Assembly: GCF_910592395.1 (NCBI RefSeq)
Contig: NC_088308.1
Location: 12,293,001 to 12,357,000, forward strand
Origin: Lineus longissimus
Taxonomy: Eukaryota; Nemertea; Pilidiophora; Heteronemertea; Lineidae
DNA: 64,000 bases
Direction: 5' to 3'
A model generated the notes under the pieces. It did not search any database. It was given only the letters and a program-made list of their open reading frames with translations, and was not told the origin of the DNA. Shown one piece after another: positions 34,469 to 46,680 of the stretch; within the stretch, counting starts at the first letter, position 1; every line of letters begins with the position of its first letter. The position numbers and the translations under genes were made by a program.

Positions 34469-35945
34469 GTTGAGAGTTGAGATTGAACTGAACAGAGAAA
34501 GTGAGAGGAGTATATTATTGGCTAGAGGCTTTTTTGGACTGTAGAGACTGTATAGAATTGTTATCTTAAAATTATTATCTCATGAGACTGTATATAATAT
34601 TTATTTTCATATTGTTAATATTGTTATCCCAGGAGAATGTATATAATTGTTATTTTGATATTGTTATTTTAATATTGTTATTGTTGTGATCACATGTAGT
34701 AAATGTTGTTATTAATTAGAGAAGTTTATGATTTTAACAAATTACAAGTACTTAATTTTCTTTTAAAAGAAGTATTCTAAAATACTGACTCAATATATAG
34801 GTTCCGATATCTAATATATATAATAATAATGTCTGCCATTTTTATAGTGCTCATCAGAACTTATAGCTGTTAAAGCGCTACAGCTGATTTTTCACCGATA
34901 ATATCCATTGAACAACCAAGTCTTCAACTAACAACTAACAAATGCAGCTTGCAAAGATAGAAATCGCAAGGCCTATGATGCCTGAAGGAAGTCTTCCTGT
35001 TGTTGCGAGACAACTAAGGTTGTGACTGATGGAGATCCATTCTTTGCTAAGGAAGAGCATCCTACCCTTGTTAGCCTAAGGGAAGGTACTTCAGAGACAC
35101 AACCCAATTTTCACCAAATCAGCCAAATAACAACTTAACAATCTGATCAATGCTGATAGGTGGACATGCATGCTACTTCGACAACAACTTAAAATGCACT
35201 TTTGAATCGCTTTGTAAGTGTCGGAAGCGGGGACAAAAATAAACATAAATTTTTTTCTTCCTTTTTACAACAATTTACGTCGGCGGATCCGCGATTGGAC
35301 AAAAGATAAAACTTTATTTTTATTTCAAATGGTGATATTTGCCGTCGGCAGATCCGCAAGCCAAACAATAAAATAAGCCTGGCCTTAACCATTAACGGCT
35401 CTTCCAGATCCTAATAATCGGTCATGTCTAGCAGTTGAGTACATTATATGCCATTGTTGGCGGCTTTTACTCAGTTACAAGCAACTATTTGATTAGTCAA
35501 GGTCCAGATGAAGTTAAAGTTAGCAATAAACTTTCATTCATTTTCTTTTGGAAAAAAAATCTCATTTGGTGCCGCTAAGTAAAAAAGCTCAAGTCCTCTA
35601 TTTTATACAATTAGTGTACATTCTATTCTGTGTACATCAATTTTGGTCAAAAAAGAATACCCCTATGATGTTTCAATCATCACCAAACTTATCAGGTAAA
35701 ATGGGGTAATTGTAACCCCTTTTTCATCTATAACTTAGGTTACGCAAGAGATTTCCCTGCAGATTCACAAAAACCGGCCTGGATCTTGTAGTGGCACCTC
35801 TTCCAATAATATTGCCTGTAATTAAGAGCATTTTATCTAAAACAATGCTTCTGAGAGAAAATGCAAGACTTGTGGTCAGGGGCTACAATTAACCTGTGGC
35901 TTTGGGGTAGTTGTAGCCCATGCCTAAAATTTCGAATTGCTTGTT
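34469..35945. other. 3' flank of the Myb-like gene; no further gene
   Basis: Strongly AT-rich (34500-34830 contains repeated TTGTTATTTTAATATTG-like words). Around 34818, ATAATAATAATGTCTGCC and TAAAGCGCTACAG resemble the tails of common animal retroposons. At 35280 and 35350, GTCGGCGGATCCGC-like words recur. No clear poly(A) signal could be chosen for the gene. Confidence 0.35.
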
Positions 35946-35973
35946 TTTGGCTCACCGTAGGGGAGTCTTTATA

Positions 35974-36403
35974 GTCGTAGCTCCACCTATCATAAAACCC
36001 CGTGTTTTTTCAAGACCCGTATCTTCGCCGTGTGTCAAAAAACCCGGGGCGCACTTACACCTATCAGTGGTGTTGGAGAATGGCCCCGGCGACAGGTGCG
36101 CTGTAGGTAGGGAGCTCTCCTGTGTTTCTTTCCCGTTGGAGGGGAATTTCGCATGCGCAATACCGAGGCAACTACACCGCGCAATCTGTCGCCGGATCTT
36201 AGAACTTGCAATTGCCCTGTCTATTCAGATTCCACCTATCAAAAAACCCGTGTTGAACACGGGTCTAAATTAGCCCCCGGTTAGCCCCATCGAACTCGAT
36301 GGGGCTAATAGACATGAGAATTTGACACACCGATCTATTTAGACACGGCAATTCATAGGTGTAAGCGCAAAAGACACGGGGATTTGATAGGTGGAAGTAC
36401 GAC
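35974..36403. mobile_element. MITE with ACCTATCA subterminal repeats
   Basis: The ends GTCGTAGCTCCACCTATCA and, on the other strand, GTCGTACTTCCACCTATCA are inverted with few mismatches, and TTATA is repeated on both sides (35969-35973 and 36404-36408). CCCCGTGT and ACCTATGA/ACCTATCA words recur inside. It interrupts the 5' region of a HINE-like element. Confidence 0.6.
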
Positions 36404-38047
36404 TTATAATACCGCGGTGTCCATCGTCCGTCGTTGTTGTTGTATCCTGGGGCACGTTTCTTAACCGCTAGGGCTAGATGGCTAAAACTTGGTGTGATGG
36501 TAGCTTTGGACAATATTCCCAGAACTATTTTTCTTTTTCGCGATATGACCTTCTTTCTGGCCTCCAGGCGGCCATCTTGGAAATTGGTTTTTTGCCTTTT
36601 TGAAGCTAATGGTGGTACGTAGAGTGACAACATTTTTATGGTGTGTGTATCTAATAAGGTTAAATGACATATCACCGGGATTTTTGATTTGACTTACTTT
36701 TCAAGGTCACAGAGGTCAAAGTTCACTAAATCACCGATTGGTGGCACGTTTTGTTTCTATTTGAGCTAGAAGGTTCTAAACTTGTGAGGACATATATTTA
36801 GGAACCCTCTATTCTACCCAAAAACTTTGTCCCGCTCGGAGTTCAAATATGGCCGCCAGGCGGCAATCTTGAAAATTAATCAAAGTCCGATTGAAACCAA
36901 AATTTATGTGATTGTATATCTATGTACTGTCTACAACGTCCCTGATTTTCAGTCAAATCCATTGACCAAAATGGGCACCAGGCGGCCATTTTGGAAATTA
37001 AACAAAGTCCTATTACTCCGAAACTAATGATCGGATTGCAACCAAACTTCATGTTATTATGTATCGATGTACTCTTATCAATATCCAAAATTTTCAGTCA
37101 AATCCCATGACAAATATGGCCGCGATCTTGAAAATCCAACGAAGTCCTATTACTCCTAAACTGTTGAACAGATTTCAACCAATTTCCATGTGACATGTGC
37201 ACTCTTCAATAACCCTGAAGTTTAGTCAACTTTATAAACAAAATGCTATACTTAGATGGTACCGGTTATTAGTCTCCGTCAACCTACGTATGTAGGGTTG
37301 AAAGGAGACTCTTGGTTTAGCTAGGCAAATTCCCCCAATTTATAACCCCGTTCCATGTGACTACGGTGTATGCAATGCACTATGTATATCATTAGTGATT
37401 GGAGAACCCAGGTGGATTCGTGTTCGCGAAGTTTAGGGAAAACTGGACATTAAGTAAATCAAATAGTATAATGAGTTGTTTATCGAAACATCAAAGGTGT
37501 GCAGTGCGAATTTTCAGAATTATTTAGCTAGCAATAACGACATATTTTAGGGGACGAGACAGCCGTTTGGCGATGGGTCGTGAAAATTTGATCCGCCATT
37601 ACACAATCTCCAAACGAGACGAGACGTATTATGCGACCATATTCCCTGCCAATTTCGATTTCCGCCATTGCACATTCTCCAAATGAGACGTATTATGCGA
37701 CCATATTCCCTGCCAATTTCGATAGCTTCCATGTTGGACAGGAAGTGGCCCGTGGAAATGGACTGAAAATGGCCGCAATTGATCAATTCGTACTTAAGAG
37801 CAACGATTACAGGAACACACTTGCTTTGACATAAATTGAAATCTTTTATGATTCATTGTTGTTATAAGTTATTCTTGCTACAAACAAATTTTCGCGGCAA
37901 CAATAGTGGTCAATACAGGCAGGGCCTTGGAGCGAGGCGACGGCGTTGATAAGACGATCAAGTTCCGGTCATGCGCAAGTCGCATGTGCAGAATAGTGTT
38001 TAAGGCACATGTGAACCACAACATCACCATCGCTGCTATCCCAACAC

Positions 38048-38971
38048 CGGCGGGCAGAAAATGCATGCTGCATACAGTCTGCAGACTGGGGGTTTTCTCA
38101 TGAGTCAATAGAATCTAAGGTTTGGAATTAGGGGACCATATCAGTAGTTGCTTTGCGCCAACTTTTTTTCAAAGTTTGTTTTCTTATATTTGAATTACCT
38201 GTGAATCATCTTGCAGGAAGATTTTTTTGGGTGTGCATAACAGATGACGTACTTGATACAGAACATGTATATTGTATCGGCCTGGTGCCTCGTGCGCCTG
38301 GTTGATTGGCCGGCAAGGTTGGGTTCGTTTCAAAGGCAGGATTTCATGATAAAAAGTGCTGAATGATATGGGTAAATATAATTAAAGATAACAGAATGAA
38401 GAAACCCAGGGAACAGAAAACCATTGTATATCAAACACCCACCTTGACAGTTCTCCTCTGTCTCTTGATGTTAAGTGAAAATACCGGCCTCTTTGACATT
38501 CTAAACAGGTGTTGTTAGGCCAAATAAAAATTTTTTCAGGCAAATGTTTATTACTACAGTCCTGGTCACAAGATACATCCTAGCTGATTAGCATCATGTA
38601 GGCCCTACGTGCTAAATCCGTGCGAGTCACACGTACATGTAGCGTGCCAGTGGATGCACTTGGTTCACAGTTAAATGAATTTAGGCCTACACCCCAACTC
38701 GTGGTGTATCGCGAAGCCTGTTTGCACAACGGCCTAGATAATCTTTGTTCTACCGTTTGGCATATACCTGAAATGGCCTCTTATTTTTTAGTGTGAAAAT
38801 CACATGGCAACTGTTGAGATGGTCCCCTAATTCCAGATCTTAATTTTAATACAGAAGTTGGCTGAAAGCAACTGCTGATATGGTCCCCTAATTCCAGACC
38901 TTAGATTCTATTGACTCATTAGAAAACCCTCAGTCTGCAGACGGTATGCAGCATGCATTTTCTGCCCGCCG
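38048..38971 (-). mobile_element. MULE-like MITE, copy 1, with 10-bp target duplication
   Basis: 924 bp with terminal inverted repeats of about 120 bp starting CGGCGGGCAGAAAATGCATG, flanked by the perfect 10-bp direct repeat ATCCCAACAC (38038-38047 and 38972-38981). A 9-11-bp duplication with long TIRs is characteristic of Mutator-like elements. Internally it is the reverse complement of the copy at 41237. No transposase. Confidence 0.78.
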
Positions 38972-39370
38972 ATCCCAACACAGCGTTAACACAGCAGCAA
39001 CATAAACCCAATGCAAACCTTGCCAGCGAAGACAATTCTCATACCAAGGTCTACAAACCAGTAACCCGACTTTTAATCTCCAACTATGTATATATGTATA
39101 CATCTATTTTCCCAATAAACTTTTAACCAAAACATACTGCCTCCTCCACTTCCTCAACAAAGCACCCCACAGTTGACGGAGACTCCAGAGTCTGCCTGCA
39201 GACTCAACCGACAATTCTAGTTTTGTTTTCTGCCATTGAGCCAAGAAGAATAATATTATTCAATGGAATCAAAACTGGTGAAACTAGCCAGAAACTGTTC
39301 TCACCATATCCACTGCAAATGACATGCATTACATTACCCGTGGTGAGCACATGGTCCCTGGACCATTCCA

Positions 39371-39873
39371 TTTTTGCATAAGAACACTTTTTTTCACGTT
39401 GACGATGGGAATTTGCTGGTATCGAACGCTATTTATTGAACACATTAAGTAAAATCACTTACCAACAATTTATACAATATCGTCGCAAATCAGAAATATT
39501 TAACAGGTGTAAAAGCACAAAGTTCTATTCATCACCTCTGTTGTACATTACACCTTGTGTCAGACAACAGCTTCTGATATTCTGAATTGGCTGACGGTCT
39601 TGTCGTGCACCGTTAAAGACTTAAGTTTCAGGGATGATTATGTATCAACCCCAATTATAGCTGGCATCACTAAATGGTAATGTTATGTACATGTACCATG
39701 AGAAGTGCTGCTATCTAGTCAATGGTGTGGCTTTAACTAGAGACACCAGTAACTTTGAAAATATTTTATTTCGAAACGGTGTTAGATAAACTAGTATGAA
39801 ACCTCAAATATATCATTGTTGGTACATAAGTGTCGAAAATTCATGCCTGCAAAGAGTTTGATCCTAACTTTTT
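39371..39873. other. No recognisable feature
   Basis: AT-rich sequence between two HINE-like elements. Confidence 0.4.
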
Positions 39874-41236
39874 AGCTCACCTGTCAGGTGAGCTAATACG
39901 ATACCGCGACGTCTGGCGTCCGTCGTCGTCGTCGTCGTCGTCCGTCGTTAACTTTTGACAAAATCGTGGCACGTTTCTTAACCGCTTGACCCAGAAAGTT
40001 CATACTTGGTGTGTGGGTACCCCTAGGCAAAACCTTCCTTCAGAATAAAAATCAGCGCAATTTGACTGCTGGTCTGCCAAATAGGGGGCGCTCTTTGAAA
40101 ACCTATTTTTGTCATTTTGAAGCTTATGGTTAAAGCTAGAGCGATGAAAATTTTATGGTGGGTGTATCTAATAAAGGTACATCACATATCACACAGGTTT
40201 TTGATTTGACCTTCATTTCAAGGTCACAGAGGTCGAACTCTAAAATTTCTTTGACCATGGCACGTTTTTTTGCTATTGGTCATAGACTCTCTAAATTTGA
40301 TATGTAGACACCTATTGGGCATCTCTACATGTTGACACAGATTTAGGTCAGTGTGACCTACTATTCAGGTATAAGTCGGTCAAGGTTAAAAAAGCCCATT
40401 TTCTTTATTCCAGCAGAGTGAAGTTTGAAATGAAGTTTTAGAGGTCGCCTGATATAGAGGTTTCGATATTAAATAGATTAATTTCGTTTCATATCACTAG
40501 GTGGCGGTATTGTGCAAAAATGTCAGTTGGCACATTGCCAGCAGTTTTGAATTTCGCGGTTCGAGGCAATCCGTCGGGGTATCCCAGATGCGCAGTGTTG
40601 TACTGCGCCACTAGATCTGCATACTACAAGTATGGAAGACAGCCATTTTATGAATTTGAAGCGAGACAAAGAAGGAATTAAATCACCTTGAATCAATGCT
40701 AAAACTTAATCATCCGCTCTTCGGATGAGGTCGTATGTGTTGATTACATTCTTTTGACTGTGATTGGAAGGTAAAATGAGAAACTTGTCACACTGTTCTT
40801 CGGTTTGGAATGGGGATAGTCAATGCAGAGCCAGTTGGTACAAGCTGCCTTGCGAATCGGGGTGGCGTAATAATACTGTGAAAGAACAATAAAATGATGA
40901 ATTGTAGCAGTGTGTGTCAGAAATTATGTGATTTCCATTGCATTTGACGATCCCAAAGTTTCGAGAGTATGGCAAAATGGCAGCTGCCGTCATTGGAGAT
41001 TAGCGTCAAGCCGGAACCTTTCGTTACAATGTGGGCTTTTAAACACAAGTTAATGGTTTATAATCACCCAGACACTACTCATTAGGTAAACCTCTACTAA
41101 AAACACTTGCTTTAATTTTTGTAAACATGTCACGAGTGCTTAAAAAGAACCATTTTTGTGATCGTTTTTCGTCGCTGTAGAAATGTACACAGTCAGAGTC
41201 AGTCAGTGTGTCAACACAACAACGGTGTTAGTATAC

Positions 41237-42163
41237 CGGCGGGCAGAAAATGCATGCTGCATACCGTCTGCAGACTGGGGGTTTTCTAATGAGTCAATAG
41301 AATCTAAGGTCTGGAATTAGGGGACCATATCAGCAGTTGCTTTCAGCCAACTTCTGTATTAAAATTAAGATCTGGAATTAGGGGACCATCTCAACAGTTG
41401 CCATGTGATTTTCACACTAAAAAATAAGTGGCCATTTCAGGTATATGCCAAACGGTAGAACAAAGATTATCTAGGCCGTTGTGCAAACAGGCTTTGCGAT
41501 ACACCACGAGTTGGGGTGTAGGCCTAAATTCCTTTAACTGTGAACCAAGTGCATCCACTGGCACGCTACATGTATGTGTGACTCGCACGGATTTAGCACG
41601 TAGGGCCTACATGATGCTAATCAGCTAGGATGTATCTTGTGACCAGGACTGTAGTAATAAACATTTGCCTGAAAACATTTTTTATTTGGCCTAACAACAC
41701 CTGTTTAGAATGTCAAAGAGGCCGGTATTTTCACTTAACATCAAGAGACAGAGGAGAACTGTCAAGGTGGGTGTTTGATATACAACAGTTTTCTGTTCCC
41801 TGGGTTTCTTCATTCTGTTATCTTTAATTATATTTACCCATGTCATTCAGCACTTTTTATCATGAAATGCTGCCTTTGAAACGAACCCAACCTTGCCGGC
41901 CAATCAACCAGGCGCACGAGGCACAACAGGCCGATACAATATACATGTTCTGTATTAAGTACGTCATCTGTCATGCACACCCAAAAAAATCTTCCTGCAA
42001 GATGATTCACAGGTAATTCAAATATAAGAAAACAGACTTTGAAAAAAAGTTGGCGCAAAGCAACTACTGATATGGTCCCCTAATTCCAAACCTTAGATTC
42101 TATTGACTTATGAGAAAACCCCCAGTCTGCAGACGGTATGCAGCATGCATTTTCTGCCCGCCG
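41237..42163 (+). mobile_element. MULE-like MITE, copy 2, with 10-bp target duplication
   Basis: 927 bp with the same ~120-bp CGGCGGGCAG-ended TIRs as 38048-38971 and a perfect 10-bp duplication GTTAGTATAC (41227-41236 and 42164-42173). The paralogous host at about 8053-8062 has GTTAGTATAC once, so this is a filled/empty pair. Open frames inside (41428-41827) have no transposase motif. Confidence 0.85.
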
Positions 42164-42356
42164 GTTAGTATACACATGAATCCATGATACACGGAGACAC
42201 GAATGTAAACATTTGCCTGTTGGGTCGGAAGGAGTTCACCGTTACCAATCACTGCCCCAAGAAAGGTCATCTGAGCTGGTTGACTAAAGTAGATGATGAT
42301 AATGATAAAAGTGTAGCACAGCTGTCATCACTGCATCAGTGATTTTATAGTTAGGC

Positions 42357-42894
42357 CTGTAGTCGGATTCATAATATTAAAGTAGGCCCTAAATGTCACT
42401 GACACTGCCCTTTTGGGTCGCTGTGCAAAAACTATTTGGCCGATTTCTTCAAAGTTTGGTTTTTCTTGAATCTAATTTCGGGACCCAACGCAATTTCCAG
42501 GTTAGAGATTTGCAAATTATAAAGAAAAAAATTGTCAACTTTTGAGCCCTTTGGGCTGGCCATTTTGGAGGGCCCGATTTTTTTTGATGGATAGTTCTAA
42601 ATGAAACTTGGCAGCTTTAAAGATACACACGAAAAAAAATTAACCTGAACATTTCAGCAAAATGCATCCAGAAATAAACAGTACAGAGGAGAAAATGTCA
42701 AAATCAATACACTACGTCGATGTACACCAATACATACAAAAAAAATTATTTCGTAACTATGGTTACTGAAATATGAAAATCCTCTTGGGTCCCGAAATTA
42801 GATTCAAGAAAAACCAAACTGAAGAAATCGGCCTAGTAGTTTTTGCGCAGCGGCCCAAAAGGGCAGTGACATTTACTTATGAATCCGACTATAG
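42357..42894. mobile_element. MITE with long TIRs, uninterrupted copy
   Basis: Counterpart of 8247-9717 without the nested element. The left arm begins near GTAGTCGGATTCATAA and the right arm ends GAATCCGACTATAG. The centre includes about 170 bp (42541-42710) missing from the other copy. Confidence 0.6.
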
Positions 42895-43715
42895 GGCTGT
42901 CTTGTAACTATGTTATTGTCTCAAAAATTAATACAAACTGCTACCTAGTTACTCAGTACATCATATTCTATACTGTGCATTCCTTGCTTCAATTGTTCTT
43001 GTATCATATTTTTCAACATTTCTCTCTAATCGCAAGCCGAGGATAAATACTCCTTTCAAGATAGCGTAATCACATGCAATTCCACAGGTACATCCCATTC
43101 ATTTGAAATTTCGGCCAATGACAGCAGGTTTAACAAAATGTAAATGCCCTGTTTTTTTTCAGTAGTCACTGAATAGCTAAGACACATGTAAACCCGTCTT
43201 AATTGGCCAGAAAACATCTCTCAGCTTCTCCCACAAATAACGATTCACTTATTCCAACGTCAGTAACATGTGCACATGGAAAACAATATGACTAACTCCA
43301 CTTTTTCAAGACAAACCACACCATCCCACAACTATTGCATGATTAACCCCTAACAATGACAAGTTCTTCCTCATACTCTCCCTTTCATATCGACAGGTGA
43401 GCACAATGGCCCTGGCCATTTTATTTTGTGCATGTGTCTGATTTGTATAGCCAAAGCTCTCACATAACATGTTGCATGTTGTGATACTCTAGAGTCACCT
43501 CTTTCATATCCATGCTTGGGTTGGCTGAATAATTCCATGGTTGCCGGAATATGAATCAAAATGATAGTCAGGGGCTACAATTAGACTGGGGCTACAATTA
43601 CCCCTTTTTACCTTATGTGTCATGAAGGGCCATTTACCAATATAATGTAATTTCATAAGATCCCAAAAAATACCAAATGTCTGAGAAAAAAAACATTTGT
43701 GTAAACCTTCTTTTT

Positions 43716-44560
43716 AGCTCACATGGGTGAGCTTATGTTGTCACGTCTTGTCCGGCATCTGTCGTCCGAGGGTCTGTCGGTACGTCCGTCCATCCGTTTG
43801 TCCGTCGTCCGTCAACAATAGGGGCACGTTTGCTCAGTATCGAGTCTAGAAAGTCGAAACTTGGTGCGAGGATGTCTTATGACAACGTGATTTGACACAA
43901 AAAATTCATTGCCATTTGACCTACTTTATTGGCTTTGGGCAGCTATCTTTGAAAACTTTATTTTGTCAATATCTCATGAACGCTGATAGCTAGAACAATG
44001 ACATTTTTAGTGTCAATACTTCTGATGAGACTACATGACATAATGTACAGGTTTTGGATTTGACCTACTTTTGAAGGTCACAGAGGTCAAACTCTAAAAT
44101 TTCAGTGAAGGTAGCACGTTTCGTCATTAATTGTCCTAGATGCTTCAAATTTGATATGTAGACCCCTTTTGGACATCTGTACATATTAACAAAAACTCAG
44201 GTCAATGTGACTTTTTTTCGGGTGTACTGTAAATAGGTCAGGTTGTAAAACTCAATGTCAGTTATATCAAGAAACCTTCACAGTGTGATCCTCAAAAGTG
44301 CATCATTGTTCGATATGATTAAGATTGAGATAGAGCGTATAAAATTTTGACCTTGACATAGTTTTCAAGGTCTGATAGGTCAAATTCTAAAATTCCACTG
44401 AAGTTGATACGTTTCACTAGTATTTGTCGGAGATTCTTCAAATTTTATATGGAGACACCTATCGGGCATCTGTTCAAGTTGACCCAAGTTTGGTCAATTG
44501 TGACCTAGTTTATCAAGTTCACAGAGGTCAAACTATAAAAGTTTCATTGACAGTGCTTGA
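43716..44560 (+). repeat. HINE-like 5' end, divergent and 3'-truncated
   Basis: TTTTT, AGCTCACATGGGTGAGCT, GTCCGTC-rich sequence, GGCACGTTTGCTCAGTATC and then AAGGTCACAGAGGTCAAAC (about 44075) mark a diverged member. Two more decayed units follow (AAGGTCTGATAGGTCAAA near 44367, AAGTTCACAGAGGTCAAAC near 44515). No 3' terminus is present. Confidence 0.55.
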
Positions 44561-44722
44561 AGTTGAAGATTTATTCCAATTTCACCCTTCACATATATAT
44601 TTTCCATTGCTTGACAATATGGATTCTTTGACTGTGCAACACTTCCTTTTAGGATAGATACATATCTTTGCCCTAGAATGCATTCATTTGCAATATTCTG
44701 TATGCTTCTGTATTGTTTTCAG

Positions 44723-44814
44723 GGTCCTGTTGGTTTGAGTCAAATAATGGTCTTGATAAAGCACATGTCAAATACCAGGTGGAATCTGAAGTACTGGGAT
44801 GCAAGCATTTCAAG
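44723..44814 (+). other. Candidate internal exon (unassigned gene)
   Basis: TATTGTTTTCAG directly precedes the segment and GTATGC follows it, so acceptor and donor contexts are both good. Two frames are open across the 92 bp; one reads SCWFESNNGLDKAHVKYQVE and continues plausibly. I recognise no family. Its 3' part shares a 22-bp exact stretch with the loop of the fold-back at 47204-47406. No flanking exon could be joined, so this is weak. Confidence 0.2.
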
Positions 44815-44993
44815 GTATGCACAAGTTCATGCGTTACTGTTGCCCAGGGTATTGAGTGTTTGCACCATGACCAACCGGGCAAATATTGAAATAGATGCTT
44901 GGTTTTAACAGAGGGTAGCTAAGAAGAAGTTGCTAAGGGGCCGTAGCAAAATTAGAGTGAAACTAAGAGAAACAAACAGTTCATTTCCAGCAT

Positions 44994-45070
44994 AGCTCAC
45001 CTGTGGAGCTTATACGATACTACGGTGGTGTCCGTTGTCTTTCATCGTCCGTTGTTCGTTAAAGGCCATA
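44994..45070 (+). repeat. HINE-like 5' end fragment
   Basis: AGCTCACCTGTGGAGCTTATACGATAC and GTCCGTTGTC match the family's first ~70 bp; the rest is absent. Confidence 0.5.
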
Positions 45071-45587
45071 TATCTAGGTTTGAAACATGCTTGATACTCA
45101 TGAAATATGTTGAGGGTTAAAAAAACAAGATCCCAGACATTAAAAAAATTCTAATAATAAAGTCATTATTTAGTTATTTCAATTTTCAATTTTAAACTAT
45201 TTGAATTTCTCACCACACACAACTTTAGATTAGTTCCACATGTGGCCGCTAGGGATTTGTTGATGACGTAGATCAGGCTATTCAAAACAAAGCAAGATGG
45301 CTTCCGCATACAGTTCAGAGAGTAAGAGTTCATACAAGAGGCAGTTAGATAAATGTTATCTATATTGAATTATATTATGTGACAGATCACACCTATCTCA
45401 TCTCATGACTCTCCCTGATGGAACTAGATACTCCATATAAAATTATGGCTATAAACTTGACTCAGTGGCAAGATAAAACTTAAAATCCCTATGTTCAATT
45501 TCCAACTATCCGTTAGGCAGATGTCATTAGAGGAGACTAGCTAGACTGACTAACAAGAATAATTTATAAGCAGATCATATAAATTAT
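45071..45587. other. No recognisable feature
   Basis: AT-rich, no supportable gene. Confidence 0.4.
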
Positions 45588-46415
45588 TGTCCCCCGGAGC
45601 CCTCGGAGGGGGATATGGAAATACCGCCCGTCCGTCTGCAGTGCCGCTCGCCGCTCGCCGCTCGGTGCTCGCCGCTCGCCGCTAGTGTTCCCTTCCGCTC
45701 TGTAACTTCTGAACGACACAATATTTTGGATTGAAATTTGCTGTGCTGATAGAGGGCGGGCCAAAGGTGTGTTGCGATGTAAAATCGGCCGAGTTTGATC
45801 CTCGACTTGGCCACCAGGGGGCCAAAACCAAAAACACATAAAGTGTTAGAACTCGCTTAATATTCATCCGATCTTTACCAAATTTTTATGGTAGACTAAG
45901 CTAGCAAAGGTACACGATATATCACCCGAGTTTTTAGTTTCAGCCATTTTCTGGCCCATAGGGGGCGCTTTCTGAAAATCATGAAAATCCCCTTCCGCTC
46001 TGTAACTTCTGAACGACAAAATATTTTGGCTTGAAATTTGGTGTGCTGATAGAGGACAGGCCAAAGGTGTGTCTCGATGTAAAATCGGTCGAGTTTGATT
46101 CTCGACTTGGCCACCAGGGGGCCAAAACCAAAAACACATAAAGTGTTAGAACTCGCTTAATATTCATCCGATCTTTACCAAATTTTTATGGTAGAATAAG
46201 CTAACAAAGGTACACAGTATATCACGTGAGTTTTTAGTTTCAACCATTTTTCTAGCCCATAGGGGGCGCTTTCTGAAAATCATGAAAATCCCCTTCCGCT
46301 CTGTAACTTCTGAACGACAAAATATTTGTGTTCGAAATTTGGTGTGCTGATAGAGGGCGGGCCAAAGGTGTGTCGCGATGTAAAATCGGCCGAGTTTGAT
46401 TCTCGACTTGACCCG
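45588..46415 (+). repeat. Second ~300-bp-unit repeat family (GTCCCCCGGAG type)
   Basis: Begins with the hairpin-like GTCCCCCGGAGCCCTCGG and AGGGGGATATGG, then GCTCGCC repeats. CCTTCCGCTCTGTAACTTC starts units at 45691, 45991 and 46292, so the period is 300-301 bp. Each full unit has CTTGGCCACCAGGGGGCC (45810, 46110), TTTTTATGGTAGA and CATAGGGGGCGCTTTCTG. The third unit stops after CTCGACTTG at 46415. Sequence outside the shared motifs differs from the HINE-like units, so this is a related or convergent family. Confidence 0.7.
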
Positions 46416-46499
46416 CCAAAAAAAGGAAAAGAAAAGAGAAGTCAACATCAAGAATGAGCATGCTTAATCATACTTCTCAAACAATGAGAACGGTTCATT

Positions 46500-46680
46500 C
46501 TTATAGTATCCCAAGAAAGAGCAGGTTTCAATACAATAGTTTTCTGAGAAAGATCATGGTTCATTGATAAAGTTTTCTCAGAAAGATCATGTTTCATTAT
46601 CCTAGTTCTCCAGGAAAGAGCATGGTTAATTGTTACATTACTCTAAGAAAGAGCATGGTTCATAGTTCTCCAATAACACT
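46500..46680. repeat. Degenerate ~35-bp minisatellite
   Basis: AGAAAGAGCATGGTTCAT-like units recur at about 46513, 46549, 46580, 46612 and 46649 with T-rich spacers. The flanks (46416-46499 and 46681-47203) are AT-rich with no gene. Confidence 0.55.

Larger units (their letters stand above)
35949..39370 (+). mobile_element. HINE-like element, divergent subfamily, with two nested MITEs
   Basis: Five Ts, then GGCTCACCGTAGGGGAGTC. The first unit resumes after a nested MITE (35974-36403) with CCGTCGTTG and GGCACGTTTCTTAACC. Units here carry GGCCTCCAGGCGGCCATCTTG instead of the CACCAGGGGGC core. A MULE-like MITE sits at 38048-38971. The 3' end is a mutated but compensated hairpin, ATGGTCCCTGGACCAT, preceded by GGTGAGC. 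Pairing of these two ends as one element is inferred, not proven; 37263-37310 also has a hairpin (AGTCTCC...GGAGACT). Confidence 0.5.
39874..43423 (+). mobile_element. HINE-like element, long form, copy 2
   Basis: Begins after TTTTT with AGCTCACCTGTCAGGTGAGCT and ends GGTGAGCACAATGGCC, hairpin, TTTTA before TTTT. It is the paralogue of 5500-10237 and is collinear except for indels: it lacks both nested HINE-like elements, lacks about 50 bp (copy 1 7529-7580), has about 170 bp extra near 42541-42710, and carries the MULE-like MITE at 41237-42163. The 5' unit contains AGGGGGCGCTCTTTG rather than the full CTCF-like core. Confidence 0.72.

Noticed and set aside
36265-36675. 136-codon minus-strand frame
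   Set aside because: It crosses the boundary of a MITE and a HINE-like unit, with no domain.
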